This document shows, one piece after another, positions 43,771 through 54,304 of a stretch of DNA of 64,000 nucleotides. The position numbers were made by a program, and so were the translations under genes. Source of the stretch: Mesorhizobium_G sp050247155 (lineage in GTDB: Bacteria; Pseudomonadota; Alphaproteobacteria; Rhizobiales; Rhizobiaceae); assembly GCA_050247155.1 (NCBI GenBank), contig JBFWUS010000009.1:29406-93405 (forward strand), given 5' to 3'. The notes beneath the pieces were generated by a model. It was not told the origin of the DNA, searched no databases, and saw nothing but the letters and a program-made list of their open reading frames with translations. Numbering within the stretch: position 1 is the first letter of the stretch; every line of letters begins with the position of its first letter.

Positions 43771-44256
43771 ATGAAAACTGCTGAAATTGTCATCGACCTC
43801 ACCGTCGAAGCCGGAGATTGGCCGCAAGAACCGCATCTGGAACGTCTTTCCCGCGCCGCCGTTGACGCGGCGCTGGCTGAAACAGGCTTGAAGCCGCCGT
43901 TTGGCAGCGCCGAACTCAGCATTCTGTTCACCGACGATGCCCGTATCCGTAGCCTGAATGCCCATTGGCGCGCCAAGGACAAGGCGACGAACGTGCTGTC
44001 CTTTCCGGCTTTCGCGCCGAACAAAACCGGTCCGCTGCCGCCGATGCTGGGCGATATCGTGCTCGCAGCCGAGACGGTCAAGCGCGAGGCGGTTCTGGAA
44101 GAGAAGCCGCTCGAACACCATATCAGCCATCTCGTCGTGCACGGTTTGCTGCATCTGATCGGTTACGACCACGAGACCGATGAGGACGCCGAGGAGATGG
44201 AAGCGCTGGAGCGCCGCATCCTGGCGAGGCTTGCCATCCCCGATCCCTATGCGTAA
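43771..44256 (+). CDS. ybeY: Endoribonuclease YbeY
   Basis: This 161-residue metalloprotein has the conserved zinc motif HLVVHGLLHLIGYDHETD (three His), plus NAHWRAKDKATNVLSFPAF and GDIVLAAE. YbeY acts in 16S rRNA 3' end maturation and ribosome quality control, and in rhizobia also affects small-RNA regulation. It starts immediately after the small gene upstream, without a gap. Confidence 0.94.
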   Translation: MKTAEIVIDLTVEAGDWPQEPHLERLSRAAVDAALAETGLKPPFGSAELSILFTDDARIRSLNAHWRAKDKATNVLSFPAFAPNKTGPLPPMLGDIVLAAETVKREAVLEEKPLEHHISHLVVHGLLHLIGYDHETDEDAEEMEALERRILARLAIPDPYA

Positions 44257-44333
44257 CAAGGAGACAGGGCCTTTCGACGTGGCGACCGATGATGGCGCCG
44301 AAAACGTAGAGAGGAGCTGGACAACGGAAGACG

Positions 44334-45389
44334 ATGAACGAGAAATCCGAGACTGCCGTCAGGCCTGAGGGCGGCAGCGAACCACGGGCATCCGCCAAGA
44401 CGGATGAGACACCGGGCCAAAGTAGCACCTTAGAGACGGCGGAGCGGCCCTCCCTTTTTGAGCGGCTGGCCGACTATTTCAAGCCGCGCAATGGCGGCAG
44501 CATCCGCGAGGATATCGCAGAGGCGTTGGCCGAGCCGGAATCCGAAGGCGCGGCCTTCTCCGCCGGTGAGCGGGCGATGCTCAACAACATCCTGCGGCTA
44601 CGCGAAGTGCGTGTCGAGGACGTCATGGTGCCGCGTGCCGATATCGAGGCGATCGAGATCGGCACGACGCTGGCCGAATTGCTGGTGTTGTTCGAACAGT
44701 CGGGCCATTCGCGCATGCCTGTTTATTCCGAGACGTTGGATGATCCGCGCGGCATGGTGCACATCCGCGACGCGGTTGCGCACGTCACACGCACCGCCAA
44801 GGTCAAGAAGCCGGGTCGTTCCAAGAAGGCCGCACCGGCGACGCTCGACCTGACCGCCGTCGATCTCGGCAAGCCGATCGGCGATCTGAACCTGATCCGC
44901 ACCGTGTTGTTCGTGCCGCCATCCATGCTGGCGTCGGACCTGATGGCGCGCATGCAGGCGACACGCACGCAGATGGCGCTGGTCATCGACGAATATGGCG
45001 GCACCGATGGTCTCGTGTCTCTGGAGGACCTCGTCGAGATGGTCGTCGGCGATATCGAGGACGAGCATGATGACGAGGCCGCGCTGATCGAAGAGACTGG
45101 CGAAGGCGTTTATGTGGTAGATGCCAAGGCCGACATCGAGGACGTTGCCAAGGTCATCGGCGAGAGCTTCAAGCCGGGCGAACATGGCGACTATGTCGAC
45201 ACGATCGGCGGCATGATCTTCAACGCGCTGGGCAGGGTGCCGAGCCGCGGCGAAGTCGTGCAGCCTATTCCGGGCTTCGAGTTCCACGTACTGGATGCCG
45301 ATCCGCGCCGCGTGAAGCGGGTGCGCATCGTCGAAACGCAAAAATCCGCCCGCGCCCGCCGCCCGGCGCGCGCCGAGCAGGAGCAATAG
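44334..45389 (+). CDS. CorC/HlyC-type protein with paired CBS domains
   Basis: This 351-residue cytoplasmic protein has two CBS domains, the first containing VEDVMVPRADIEAI, then LDDPRGMVHIRDAV, and the second with FVPPSMLASDLMARMQ, MALVIDEYGGTDGLVSLED. A C-terminal CorC_HlyC domain follows (VVDAKADIEDV, YVDTIGGMIFNALG). It lacks the membrane domain of larger relatives. Such proteins are called hemolysin-like or magnesium/cobalt efflux factors; the function is not proven. It is part of the phoH-ybeY-lnt cluster. Confidence 0.9.
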   Translation: MNEKSETAVRPEGGSEPRASAKTDETPGQSSTLETAERPSLFERLADYFKPRNGGSIREDIAEALAEPESEGAAFSAGERAMLNNILRLREVRVEDVMVPRADIEAIEIGTTLAELLVLFEQSGHSRMPVYSETLDDPRGMVHIRDAVAHVTRTAKVKKPGRSKKAAPATLDLTAVDLGKPIGDLNLIRTVLFVPPSMLASDLMARMQATRTQMALVIDEYGGTDGLVSLEDLVEMVVGDIEDEHDDEAALIEETGEGVYVVDAKADIEDVAKVIGESFKPGEHGDYVDTIGGMIFNALGRVPSRGEVVQPIPGFEFHVLDADPRRVKRVRIVETQKSARARRPARAEQEQ

Positions 45390-45472
45390 CGCAGCTACAA
45401 CCCGGCGAGCCTGCCCGTTTGGCCGGTCCGCGCCAGCCTGATAAACCTTGTTCCGGGTGATTCTCTGATCTC

Positions 45473-47068
45473 GTGGACAAACGCATGGGCCGTCTGGCAG
45501 GCAGCATCATTCTGCTCTCGGGCTGGAGGCGCACGCTTGTCGCGATACTGGCCGGTGCAATTGCGGTGCTCGGGCAAGCACCATACGATTTCCCGGCGGC
45601 CTGTTTTGTAGCCTTTCCGATCCTGGTTTGGCTGCTGGACGGCTCGGCGGCGGCTCTACGCCCAGGCCTTTGGAGTCGCATCAAACCCTCCTTCGCAACC
45701 GGCTACTGGTTCGGTTTTGGATATTTCCTCGCTGGCCTTTGGTGGATCGGCGGCGCGGTGCTCGTCGAAGCCGATGCTTTCGCCTGGGCGCTGCCCTTTG
45801 CCGTCTTCGGCATTCCGCTCGTCCTGGCGGTGTTTTACGGCATTGCCTGCGCGATCGCGCGACTGATCTGGAGTGATGGGCTGGGCCGCATTTTCGCCCT
45901 GGCCTTCGGGTTCGGCGTGGCCGAATGGCTGCGTGGCTTCGTTCTCACCGGTTTGCCATGGAATGCGATCGGATATGCAGCGATGCCTACGCCGGTCCTG
46001 ATGCAGAGCGTCGAGGTCGTCGGATTGGTCGGGATGAATATGCTGGCCGTATTCGTCTTCGCCGTTCCGGCGCTGCTGGCTTCGGCGCGCGGGGCGGGGG
46101 TCGGCATCGGACTTGCTGCTGCCATCGCCGCTCTCCACGTGGGATATGGCTACTACCGCATGGCCCAGCCTGCCTCCGACCTCACCGCGAAACTATCTGT
46201 CAGGCTGGTGCAGCCCAACGTCGATATGGCCGAAAAATGGGACCCTGCCGTCAGAGACCGCATTTTCAAATCGTTGCTCGAATTGACTGCAAAACCCCAG
46301 CCTGACGGCGATCCAGTGCCCAAGGTGGTGGTGTGGCCGGAAACTTCGGTGCCCTATATTTTCAGCGAGAACCCCGGAGCGCTTGCCGCCATCGGCGAGA
46401 CCCTGAAAGACGGGCAGGTGCTGATAGCCGGTTCCGTGCGCGAGGAGGGTGCATCCTCGGGCGGCGCGCGCTTCTACAACTCCGTCATCCAAATCGATGA
46501 TTCGGGGCAGATCGTGGACGCCGCGGACAAGATTCACCTTGTGCCATTCGGTGAATATCTGCCCTTCGAGGAGATATTTGCCTCTGCTGGCATAAGACAA
46601 TTGATTTCTGGACCAATGAACTTTGTGCCGGGTACGGAACGCCGTACATTGACTGCCGGCGGGGTAAACCTGGTGCCGTATGTTTGCTACGAAGTCATCT
46701 TTCCCCAGCTCATGCCGGCGTCTGGATCGTCTGGCATTCTTTTGAACGTCACCAATGACGCGTGGTTCGGCGATACGCCGGGTCCGTATCAACATCTGCG
46801 TCAGGCACAAATCCGAACTGTCGAGACCCGTATGCCACTAATTCGGGCGGCAAATACGGGTATTTCTGCCGCGATCGATGCAAAAGGTGTTCTTACGCGC
46901 GGTCTCGCGCTGAATGCTGGGGGGACGATCGACACAATTGTCGACGTGCCGGCGCTGCACGCCGATTGGCCGGCACACTACCGGCGGTACATCGAAATGG
47001 CGATCTTCGGGGCCTTCTTTTTTATGGCGCTGACGGCAAAAACTGTGCGCCAATTCCGCGCAAGATGA
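45473..47068 (+). CDS. lnt: Apolipoprotein N-acyltransferase
   Basis: This 531-residue inner-membrane enzyme has six to seven N-terminal membrane segments and a periplasmic nitrilase-like domain with the catalytic Glu in VVVWPETSVPY, Lys in DAADKIHLVPFGEY and Cys in LVPYVCYEVIF. It adds the third acyl chain to lipoproteins. The GTG at 45473 is followed closely by an ATG at 45485, and either could serve. It lies after the CorC-type gene, as in other rhizobia. Confidence 0.94.
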   Translation: MDKRMGRLAGSIILLSGWRRTLVAILAGAIAVLGQAPYDFPAACFVAFPILVWLLDGSAAALRPGLWSRIKPSFATGYWFGFGYFLAGLWWIGGAVLVEADAFAWALPFAVFGIPLVLAVFYGIACAIARLIWSDGLGRIFALAFGFGVAEWLRGFVLTGLPWNAIGYAAMPTPVLMQSVEVVGLVGMNMLAVFVFAVPALLASARGAGVGIGLAAAIAALHVGYGYYRMAQPASDLTAKLSVRLVQPNVDMAEKWDPAVRDRIFKSLLELTAKPQPDGDPVPKVVVWPETSVPYIFSENPGALAAIGETLKDGQVLIAGSVREEGASSGGARFYNSVIQIDDSGQIVDAADKIHLVPFGEYLPFEEIFASAGIRQLISGPMNFVPGTERRTLTAGGVNLVPYVCYEVIFPQLMPASGSSGILLNVTNDAWFGDTPGPYQHLRQAQIRTVETRMPLIRAANTGISAAIDAKGVLTRGLALNAGGTIDTIVDVPALHADWPAHYRRYIEMAIFGAFFFMALTAKTVRQFRAR

Positions 47069-47134
47069 TCGGCTCCAACGAATTGACACCTCTTCGATTG
47101 ACAATAGGCTGTGCACAATTGGGACATTAGGTGC

Positions 47135-47551
47135 ATGCCAGAGAATAAAAAGAAGCCGAATCCGATCGACGCGCATGTCGGCGGGCGGATCAGGATACGG
47201 CGCAATATGCTGAATATGAGCCAAGAAAAACTTGGCGAAAGTCTCGGCATTACATTTCAGCAAGTTCAGAAATACGAAAAGGGAACGAACCGGGTTGGCG
47301 CAAGCCGGTTACAGGCGATTGCAGGCATTCTCGGTGTGCCGGTTTCATTCTTTTTCGAAGATGCGCCGGGCGGAGAAGGCAACCATGGCGGCGGTTTTGC
47401 CGAAGAACTGGCCGTCGCCGATGTCATGGGTTTCTGCAGCAGTGCCGAGGGCCTGCAATTGAACAGGGCCTTTGTCCGGATCGGCGACCCAAAAGTTCGT
47501 CGCAAGATCATCGAACTTGTGCGCGTCCTCGGCTCGGAAATCGGCGATTAA
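47135..47551 (+). CDS. XRE-family helix-turn-helix regulator
   Basis: This 138-residue protein has an N-terminal XRE domain (about 14-72): GGRIRIRRNMLNMSQEKLGE, SLGITFQQVQKYEKGTNRVG and ASRLQAIAGILGVPVSFFFE. An 60-residue C-terminal segment without further domain follows. The extension to 47111 is unlikely because the ATG at 47135 opens the conserved part. A single XRE regulator between lnt and metK is conserved in rhizobia; it might control metK or the methionine cycle. Confidence 0.85.
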   Translation: MPENKKKPNPIDAHVGGRIRIRRNMLNMSQEKLGESLGITFQQVQKYEKGTNRVGASRLQAIAGILGVPVSFFFEDAPGGEGNHGGGFAEELAVADVMGFCSSAEGLQLNRAFVRIGDPKVRRKIIELVRVLGSEIGD

Positions 47552-47603
47552 GCTCCGTTTGCAAAATTATGCCAATTTTGGGCATTTTTCGACCGTTTCT
47601 TGC

Positions 47604-47631
47604 TTGACGCTCCCGCGCGACGATCGCTAAC
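47604..47631 (+). promoter_or_regulatory. Putative promoter of metK
   Basis: TTGACG (47604-47609) and GCTAAC (47626-47631) are 16 bases apart, a good rhizobial sigma-70-type fit. Transcription would begin near 47638, just before the hairpin at 47641, giving a leader of about 50 bases. Confidence 0.55.
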
Positions 47632-47640
47632 AGGGTGCAC

Positions 47641-47665
47641 GCCGGACGCTATTCGTCCGGCTTTT
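47641..47665 (+). terminator. Terminator-like hairpin in the metK leader
   Basis: GCCGGACG (47641-47648) pairs with CGTCCGGC (47654-47661) over loop CTATT and is followed by TTTTC. It could end the XRE gene's transcript. However, the likely metK promoter lies immediately upstream, so it would also sit at the very 5' end of the metK mRNA, where it might attenuate or protect it. Confidence 0.65.
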
Positions 47666-47689
47666 CATTTTCCTTCATGAGGGCAACCT

Positions 47690-48955
<1,266 letters not shown>

Positions 48956-48965
48956 CCGGCACGCC

Positions 48966-49661
48966 ATGACCGACCATGAAACGCGCGCGCCCGGAGCATT
49001 CTTCGGGCGCCGCAAGGGACGGCCGCTGCGTGAACAGCAGGTGATCGCTCGGGAAACGGGGCTCGCTCGCTATGGCCTTGAACTGACGCAGCCTGCGCCT
49101 GCCAATCTCAAGAACCTGTTCGAGTCGCCGGTTGATGCGGTGCGGCTGGAGATCGGCTTTGGCGGCGGCGAACATCTGCTTCACCGGGCGCGCGAAAATC
49201 CGAAGGTGGGTTTCATAGGCGTCGAGCCCTTCATCAACGGCATGTCGAAACTTCTGGCGGCCCTGGCGCGCGAGCCACTGGGCAACGTTCGAGTCTACGA
49301 TCAGGACGCCATCCACGTCCTCGACTGGGTGCCGGAAGTTGGACTTGCAGAGGTCGATCTGTTCTATCCGGACCCCTGGCCGAAGAAGAAACATTGGAAA
49401 CGGCGCTTCGTCAGCCAAGCCAATCTGGATCGCATCGCCCGCGTGCTGAAGCCGGGCGGTCTTTTCCACTTCGCCTCGGACATCGACACCTACGTCAACT
49501 GGACACTTTTACATTGCCGCTCGCACGAAGCGTTTGAATGGCAGGCAACGTCCTCCGCCGACTGGAACGCGCCCTATGACGGCTGGCCGGGAACACGCTA
49601 CGAGGCCAAGGCGTTGCGTGAGGGGCGGCGTGCGGCGTATCTCACATTCAAGAAAGTCTGA
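48966..49661 (+). CDS. trmB: tRNA (guanine-N7-)-methyltransferase
   Basis: This 231-residue methyltransferase has the AdoMet motif RLEIGFGGGEHLLHRA, FIGVEPFINGM, and the TrmB signature VDLFYPDPWPKKKHWKRRFV. It methylates G46 of tRNAs. The ATG at 48966 is preferred over an upstream TTG inside metK. Pairing with metK links tRNA methylation to AdoMet supply. Confidence 0.93.
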   Translation: MTDHETRAPGAFFGRRKGRPLREQQVIARETGLARYGLELTQPAPANLKNLFESPVDAVRLEIGFGGGEHLLHRARENPKVGFIGVEPFINGMSKLLAALAREPLGNVRVYDQDAIHVLDWVPEVGLAEVDLFYPDPWPKKKHWKRRFVSQANLDRIARVLKPGGLFHFASDIDTYVNWTLLHCRSHEAFEWQATSSADWNAPYDGWPGTRYEAKALREGRRAAYLTFKKV

Positions 49662-49710
49662 AGCGTGCGCCACTGTTCATCTGCCGGCGGAAAGATGGGC
49701 GCCAGACGCG

Positions 49711-50667
49711 CTATTTGTAGAAATACGGCTCCAGATTGCCTCTGATCCGCCCCAGAACGCTCTCTCCCGATAGATCGGGACCAAACGCCTTGCCCGTGAT
49801 TGCCTTGTAAGCTTGCTGATACACCTGTGAGGTCTGTTCGATCAGCTCGGCCGGAATGTCCGGGATGGGGTCTTTGTAGGGGTCGCAGCGCGTCGCCACC
49901 CACGCGCGGACGAAATCCTTGTCGAAGCTCAGCGGCCGCTTGCCGGTCTCGAAACTCTCCGTATAGCTTTCCGCCGTCCAGAAGCGGCTCGAATCCGGCG
50001 TGTGGATTTCGTCGGCAAGAACGATCCGCCCATCGCGATCGGTGCCGAACTCATATTTGGTGTCGGCCAGAATCAGTCCGCGCTCGGCGGCGCGGGCTTG
50101 GCCGCGGGCGAACAGCGCCAAGGCGTATCGCGAAACCGTATCCCACTGTTCTTCGCTGAGTAGGCCTTGCGCCAGAATGCTGGCGCGGGACAACGGTTCG
50201 TCATGGCCGCCGTCCATCGCTTTGCTGGTCGGTGTGATGAGCGCCTCGGGCAACTGCTCATTGTCGCGAAGCCCGTCCGGCAGGCGCATGCCGTACATTT
50301 CGCGCTCGCCGTTGCGGTATTTCGTCAAGATCGACGTGCTGGTGGTGCCGGCCAGATAACCGCGCACCACGATTTCCACCGGCAGGATATCAAGCCGCGT
50401 ACCCACCACGACATTGGGGTCTGGATAGGCGAGCACATGGTTGGGGCAGATGTCGGCGGTCTCCTCAAACCAATAGCGCGCCGTCTGCGTAAGAACCTGC
50501 CCCTTGAATGGAATCGCGGCGAGGATGATGTCGAAGGCGCTCAGACGGTCGGTCGCGATGATGATGCGGCGGCCATCCGGCAAGTCATAATTGTCCCGCA
50601 CCTTGCCACGATAATGGTTCGGCAATTCGGGAATGAGGGCGTCCGACAGAATGCGTGACGCGGCCAT
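49711..50667 (-). CDS. purC: Phosphoribosylaminoimidazole-succinocarboxamide synthase
   Basis: This 318-residue protein is a SAICAR synthetase of the longer type. It has YRGKVRDNYDLPDGRRIIIATDRLSAFD in two parts (GKVRDNYD and ATDRLSAFD), LPVEIVVRGYLAGTTS, and the ATP-end KYEFGTDRDGRIVLADEIHTPDSSRFW in parts (KYEFG, LADEIHTPDSSR). It joins CAIR and aspartate in purine synthesis. It converges with trmB across 49 bases. Confidence 0.95.
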   Translation of the reverse strand: MAASRILSDALIPELPNHYRGKVRDNYDLPDGRRIIIATDRLSAFDIILAAIPFKGQVLTQTARYWFEETADICPNHVLAYPDPNVVVGTRLDILPVEIVVRGYLAGTTSTSILTKYRNGEREMYGMRLPDGLRDNEQLPEALITPTSKAMDGGHDEPLSRASILAQGLLSEEQWDTVSRYALALFARGQARAAERGLILADTKYEFGTDRDGRIVLADEIHTPDSSRFWTAESYTESFETGKRPLSFDKDFVRAWVATRCDPYKDPIPDIPAELIEQTSQVYQQAYKAITGKAFGPDLSGESVLGRIRGNLEPYFYK

Positions 50668-50979
50668 GCGATCGTTCCTAAGCTCAGAGTTGGCGCTCGC
50701 TTAGAGCGGCCAGGACTTGCGGGTCAAGTGTTGCGAAGTCCATCCGCAATCTGGAATGGACCTTATCCTGGGTGACCCGGAACACCCGATGCGGCAGCGG
50801 CAGCAGGGTGGGCCGTCAGCCAGCCTATCTGGCGTTCACATGTCGATAATGGCCGCCTCGCGCAAACAACCGTTGCGCGTCTTTTCCATATCTGGATAAC
50901 TGGGCAGGACAGCATGCCCAAATGACGGCGGCACAAAGCTGCGCATTGGAACGGCGCGCTGAATCAGGGAGGAATTTCA
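50668..50979. other. Regulatory gap between purC and tctC
   Basis: About 310 bases separate the divergent purC and tctC genes and must hold both promoters. I see no convincing pair of -35/-10 boxes. A GGGCAGGACAGCATGCCC imperfect inverted repeat (about 50904-50921) and a GGGAGGAA ribosome binding site before the GTG of tctC are present. No gene is apparent. Confidence 0.45.
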
Positions 50980-51924
50980 GTGAGACAGTTTCTTTTGGCA
51001 TCCATACTGGCCGGCGCGCTTGCCGTTGCGGCTGCTGCTGCCGACTACAAGATCATGGCGCCGGCGGCGCCCGGCGGCGGCTGGGACCAGACCGCACGTT
51101 CGATGCAGACAGCCTTGCAGGATGAGAAGATCTCGGGCTCAGTGCAGGTAACCAATGTTCCCGGCGCGGGCGGCACAATTGGCCTGGCGCAGTTCGTCAA
51201 CCAAACCAGCGGCGACCCGACCCAGCTCATCGTCGGCGGCTACGTGATGGTCGGCGCGATTCTGACGAACGGCTCGCCCGTGACGCTCGACCAGGTGACG
51301 CCGATCGCGCGCCTGACCGGCGAATATGAGGCGATCGTCGTCAACGCCGCGTCCGACATCAAGGATATGGCCGGTCTCGTCGAGAAGCTGAAGGCCGATC
51401 CGGGCTCCGTGTCCTGGGGCGGCGGCTCGGCCGGCGGCACCGACCACATCACGGCGGGCCTGATCGCCAAGGCTGTCGGCGTCGACCCGACCAAGGTGAA
51501 CTACATCGCCTTCTCCGGTGGCGGCGAGGCGCTGGCCGCGATCCTGGGCAACCAGGTGACGGTCGGCATTTCCGGCTATGGCGAATTCGCCGAGCAGGTG
51601 AAGGCCGGCACGCTGCGCGTTATCGGCATTTCCAGTGACCAGAAAGTCGAAGGCATCGATGCCCCGACCTTCAAGGAAAGCGGCGTCGACGTGTCGATCC
51701 AGAATTGGCGCATGGTCGCAGCCGCTCCCGGTATCACGCCGGAGCAGAAGGCTGCCATCATCGCTGACATCGAGAAGCTGAACGGTTCGGCGACCTGGCA
51801 AAAGACGCTGGCCGACAAGGGCTGGGCGAACACCTTCCTGGCCGGCGACGCCTTCTCCGAGCAGTTGAAGAAGGACACGGAATCGACCTCGGCGATCCTC
51901 AAGGAGATCGGTCTCGCCAAATGA
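50980..51924 (+). CDS. tctC: Tricarboxylate-binding protein TctC
   Basis: This 314-residue periplasmic protein has a signal peptide (about 1-21, ending VAAAAADYK) and the TctC/Bug family pattern: APAAPGGGWDQTARSMQ, VTNVPGAGGTIGLAQ, and WGGGSAGGTDHITAGLIAK. It binds a carboxylate such as citrate and delivers it to the TctAB permease encoded downstream. A GTG start follows a strong GGGAGGAA site. No two-component sensor (TctDE) is adjacent. Confidence 0.9.
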   Translation: MRQFLLASILAGALAVAAAAADYKIMAPAAPGGGWDQTARSMQTALQDEKISGSVQVTNVPGAGGTIGLAQFVNQTSGDPTQLIVGGYVMVGAILTNGSPVTLDQVTPIARLTGEYEAIVVNAASDIKDMAGLVEKLKADPGSVSWGGGSAGGTDHITAGLIAKAVGVDPTKVNYIAFSGGGEALAAILGNQVTVGISGYGEFAEQVKAGTLRVIGISSDQKVEGIDAPTFKESGVDVSIQNWRMVAAAPGITPEQKAAIIADIEKLNGSATWQKTLADKGWANTFLAGDAFSEQLKKDTESTSAILKEIGLAK

Positions 51925-52406
51925 GCCAGCACGGCCACGGATCTGGTGAGCGCCGCCCTGACCGGGCGGCGCTGGTGATTGCCGCCATCCTCGGATTGGC
52001 GGCAATCGGCATTTTTGTCGGCACCTCGCAGCAGGGCGGCGTGGCCGGCTATTCGCCGGTCGGCCCAAAGACGGTGCCTTACATCATCGCTATTGCGCTG
52101 GCGGTTCTTTCGGTCGCCACGGCGATCGAGGCATGGCGTGGCGATTTCCCAGAACGCGAAGCGCAGAACTGGCCACCCATGCTGTGGGTGATCGGCGGGT
52201 TGGCGGTGCAGATGCTCACGATGCGCACGGTTGGCTTCTCGATAGCGACGGGTCTGTTGTTCGCGGCGACGGCCAAGGGGTTCGGCAAAGGGCCGCTCTG
52301 GCTGACCGTCCCGATCGGCATCGTCTTTTCGTTCATCGTCTGGTTCATTTTCGCCAAGGGCCTGCAATTGTCGCTGCCGGTCGGCTGGCTCGAGCAATTT
52401 TTCTGA
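51921..52406 (+). CDS. tctB: Small permease subunit TctB
   Basis: This 161-residue membrane protein has four predicted membrane helices (AALVIAAILGLAAIGIFVGT, PYIIAIALAVLSVATAIEAW, MLWVIGGLAVQMLTMR and IGIVFSFIVWFIFAKGL) and the family's YSPVGPKTVPY motif. It overlaps tctC by four bases (ATGA) and works with TctA. Confidence 0.88.
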   Translation: MSQHGHGSGERRPDRAALVIAAILGLAAIGIFVGTSQQGGVAGYSPVGPKTVPYIIAIALAVLSVATAIEAWRGDFPEREAQNWPPMLWVIGGLAVQMLTMRTVGFSIATGLLFAATAKGFGKGPLWLTVPIGIVFSFIVWFIFAKGLQLSLPVGWLEQFF

Positions 52407-52430
52407 TCGACGCTTCGAGGGGAGACCACC

Positions 52431-53975
52431 ATGAATACCTTCGAATTGCTCGGCCAAGGTCTGATCACGGCGCTGCAATGGCATAATCTGCTCTACGCGC
52501 TGATCGGCGTGACGCTCGGCACGGCAGTCGGCGTTCTGCCGGGCATCGGCCCGGCGCTGACGGTCGCGCTGCTTTTGCCCGTCACCTACAAGCTGGACCC
52601 GGCCGGTTCGCTGATCATGTTTGCCGGCATTTATTATGGCGGCATGTATGGTGGCTCGACGACCTCGATCCTGCTCAACACGCCAGGCGAAAGCGCCTCC
52701 ATCGTGACCGCGCTGGAGGGCAACAAGATGGCCCGCAAGGGCAGGGGCGGTCCGGCGCTGGCCACTGCAGCGATCGGATCCTTCGTGGCCGGATTGGTTG
52801 CGACGCTAGGGCTCGCCTTTATTGCGCCGAGCGTGGTGAAATTCGCGTTGTCTTTCGGGCCCGCCGAGTATTTCGGGCTGATGTTGCTTGCCTTCATGAC
52901 GGTGTCGGCCGCCTTCGGCGACTCGACGCTGCGCGGCCTGACCTCGCTGACAATCGGTTTGGCCCTAGGTCTGATCGGCATAGACCAGTTGACGGGGCAG
53001 ACGCGGTTGACGATGGGCCTGCCGAACCTGTTCGACGGCATCTCGGTGACCACCTTGGCGGTGGCGCTGTTCGCAATCGGCGAGACGTTAGCCGTGGTCG
53101 CGCAGAAGACCATCGCCGAGGACAAGGTCGAGTCCGTGAAAGGCTCCGTGATGATGACGCGCGAGGACTGGAAGCGGTCATGGAAGCCCTGGCTGCGCGG
53201 TACCGCGATAGGTTTCCCGATCGGTGCGATGCCGGCGGGCGGTGCCGACGTATCGAGCTTCCTTTCGTATTCGGCCGAGCGGAATTTCTCAAAACATCCG
53301 GAAGAGTTCGGTCATGGTGCCATCGAAGGCGTGGCTGGGCCGGAAGCGGCCAATAATGCTTCGGCGGCGGGAACGCTGGTTCCGCTGCTGACGCTCGGCC
53401 TGCCGACCACCGCGACGGCGGCGATCATGTTGGCCGGCTTCCAGCAATTTGGATTGCAGCCGGGGCCGCTGCTCTTCGCGACGAACGCGCCGCTGGTCTG
53501 GGGCCTGATCGCCAGCCTTTTGGTAGCGAATTTCATGCTGCTGGTGTTGAACCTGCCGCTCATCGGCCTGTGGGTAAAACTACTGACTATCCCGAAACCG
53601 TGGCTCTATGCCGGCATTCTGGTCTTCGCGACACTGGGCACCATCGGCGCCGACGCCTCGGTCTTTTCACTCGGCGGCATACCTGTGTCGTTCGGGCTTG
53701 GATTGCTGATGCTGTTCGGGATTTTGGGCTATGTGCTGCGCCGCTTCCACTATCCGATTGCGCCGGTAGTGGTGGGCCTGATCCTGGGACCAATGGCGGA
53801 AAAGAGCCTGCGTCAGGCTTTGCAGATCAGCCAGGGCAACCCGATGGCGCTGTTCCATTCGTGGATCGCGGTGCTTTTATGGGTGCTGGCGCTGACGGCC
53901 GTACTTTTGCCGCTCTATCTGCGCTATCGCGGCTCGAAGGTGATGGAGCAGTTGGGCAGCGGCGATACCGACTGA
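52431..53975 (+). CDS. tctA: Large permease subunit TctA
   Basis: This 514-residue integral membrane protein has about 12 hydrophobic helices and TctA signatures: GVTLGTAVGVLPGIGPALTV, GGMYGGSTTSILLNTPGESA and AEYFGLMLLAFMTVSAAFG. It is the sodium-coupled or proton-coupled carboxylate pore of the tripartite system. A perfect hairpin follows its stop. Confidence 0.93.
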   Translation: MNTFELLGQGLITALQWHNLLYALIGVTLGTAVGVLPGIGPALTVALLLPVTYKLDPAGSLIMFAGIYYGGMYGGSTTSILLNTPGESASIVTALEGNKMARKGRGGPALATAAIGSFVAGLVATLGLAFIAPSVVKFALSFGPAEYFGLMLLAFMTVSAAFGDSTLRGLTSLTIGLALGLIGIDQLTGQTRLTMGLPNLFDGISVTTLAVALFAIGETLAVVAQKTIAEDKVESVKGSVMMTREDWKRSWKPWLRGTAIGFPIGAMPAGGADVSSFLSYSAERNFSKHPEEFGHGAIEGVAGPEAANNASAAGTLVPLLTLGLPTTATAAIMLAGFQQFGLQPGPLLFATNAPLVWGLIASLLVANFMLLVLNLPLIGLWVKLLTIPKPWLYAGILVFATLGTIGADASVFSLGGIPVSFGLGLLMLFGILGYVLRRFHYPIAPVVVGLILGPMAEKSLRQALQISQGNPMALFHSWIAVLLWVLALTAVLLPLYLRYRGSKVMEQLGSGDTD

Positions 53976-53980
53976 GCCGA

Positions 53981-54000
53981 CCGGCGGCATGTGCCGCCGG
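53981..54000 (+). terminator. Hairpin after tctA
   Basis: CCGGCGGC (53981-53988) pairs perfectly with GCCGCCGG (53993-54000) over loop ATGT, six bases after the tctA stop, followed by a weakly T-rich GCTTACGTTT. It probably ends the tctCBA transcript and lies in front of the convergent DUF1127-like gene. Confidence 0.6.
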
Positions 54001-54018
54001 GCTTACGTTTAGGCCGGA

Positions 54019-54171
54019 TTAGCGGCGGATGCGCTCGAACTGGACCGGGTCGATGCCCAGATTGCGCAGGTCTGCGACGTTGACTTTCTGGCGGCCTTCC
54101 ACAGCGGCGGCGACGTTGATCGCGCTGCCGATCGTACCAAAGAAGGTCGAAATTTTGCTGCGCTTGTTCAT
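54019..54171 (-). CDS. 50-residue DUF1127-like protein
   Basis: This small protein starts at ATG 54171, seven bases after AGGAG. It reads NKRSKISTFFGTIGSAINVA, then VEGRQKVNVADLRNLGIDPV and QFERIRR. The ending (R-x-DL-x-x-LGI-x-x-x-x-F-x-RI) is the DUF1127/YjiS pattern, found in small alphaproteobacterial proteins that bind RNA or act in phosphate and carbon metabolism. The initial helix replaces the usual arginine-rich start. Real gene likely; function inferred only from the motif. Confidence 0.7.
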   Translation of the reverse strand: MNKRSKISTFFGTIGSAINVAAAVEGRQKVNVADLRNLGIDPVQFERIRR

Positions 54172-54304
54172 TTTCAACTCCTGAAACTTCTTTGATCGCA
54201 CCGTTTTGTGCGATGCAACATAGATAGGAGCAGGCCGCGGAATTGGTTAGGGCATGAAGGGCACGGCAGCCATGCGCGCGGCGCATGGATTGGCGCGTGT
54301 CTGC

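Noticed and set aside
47552..47689. SAM riboswitch upstream of metK
   Set aside because: The leader after the likely promoter is only about 50 bases and holds a single hairpin. I could not match SAM-I, SAM-II or SAM/SAH conserved positions.
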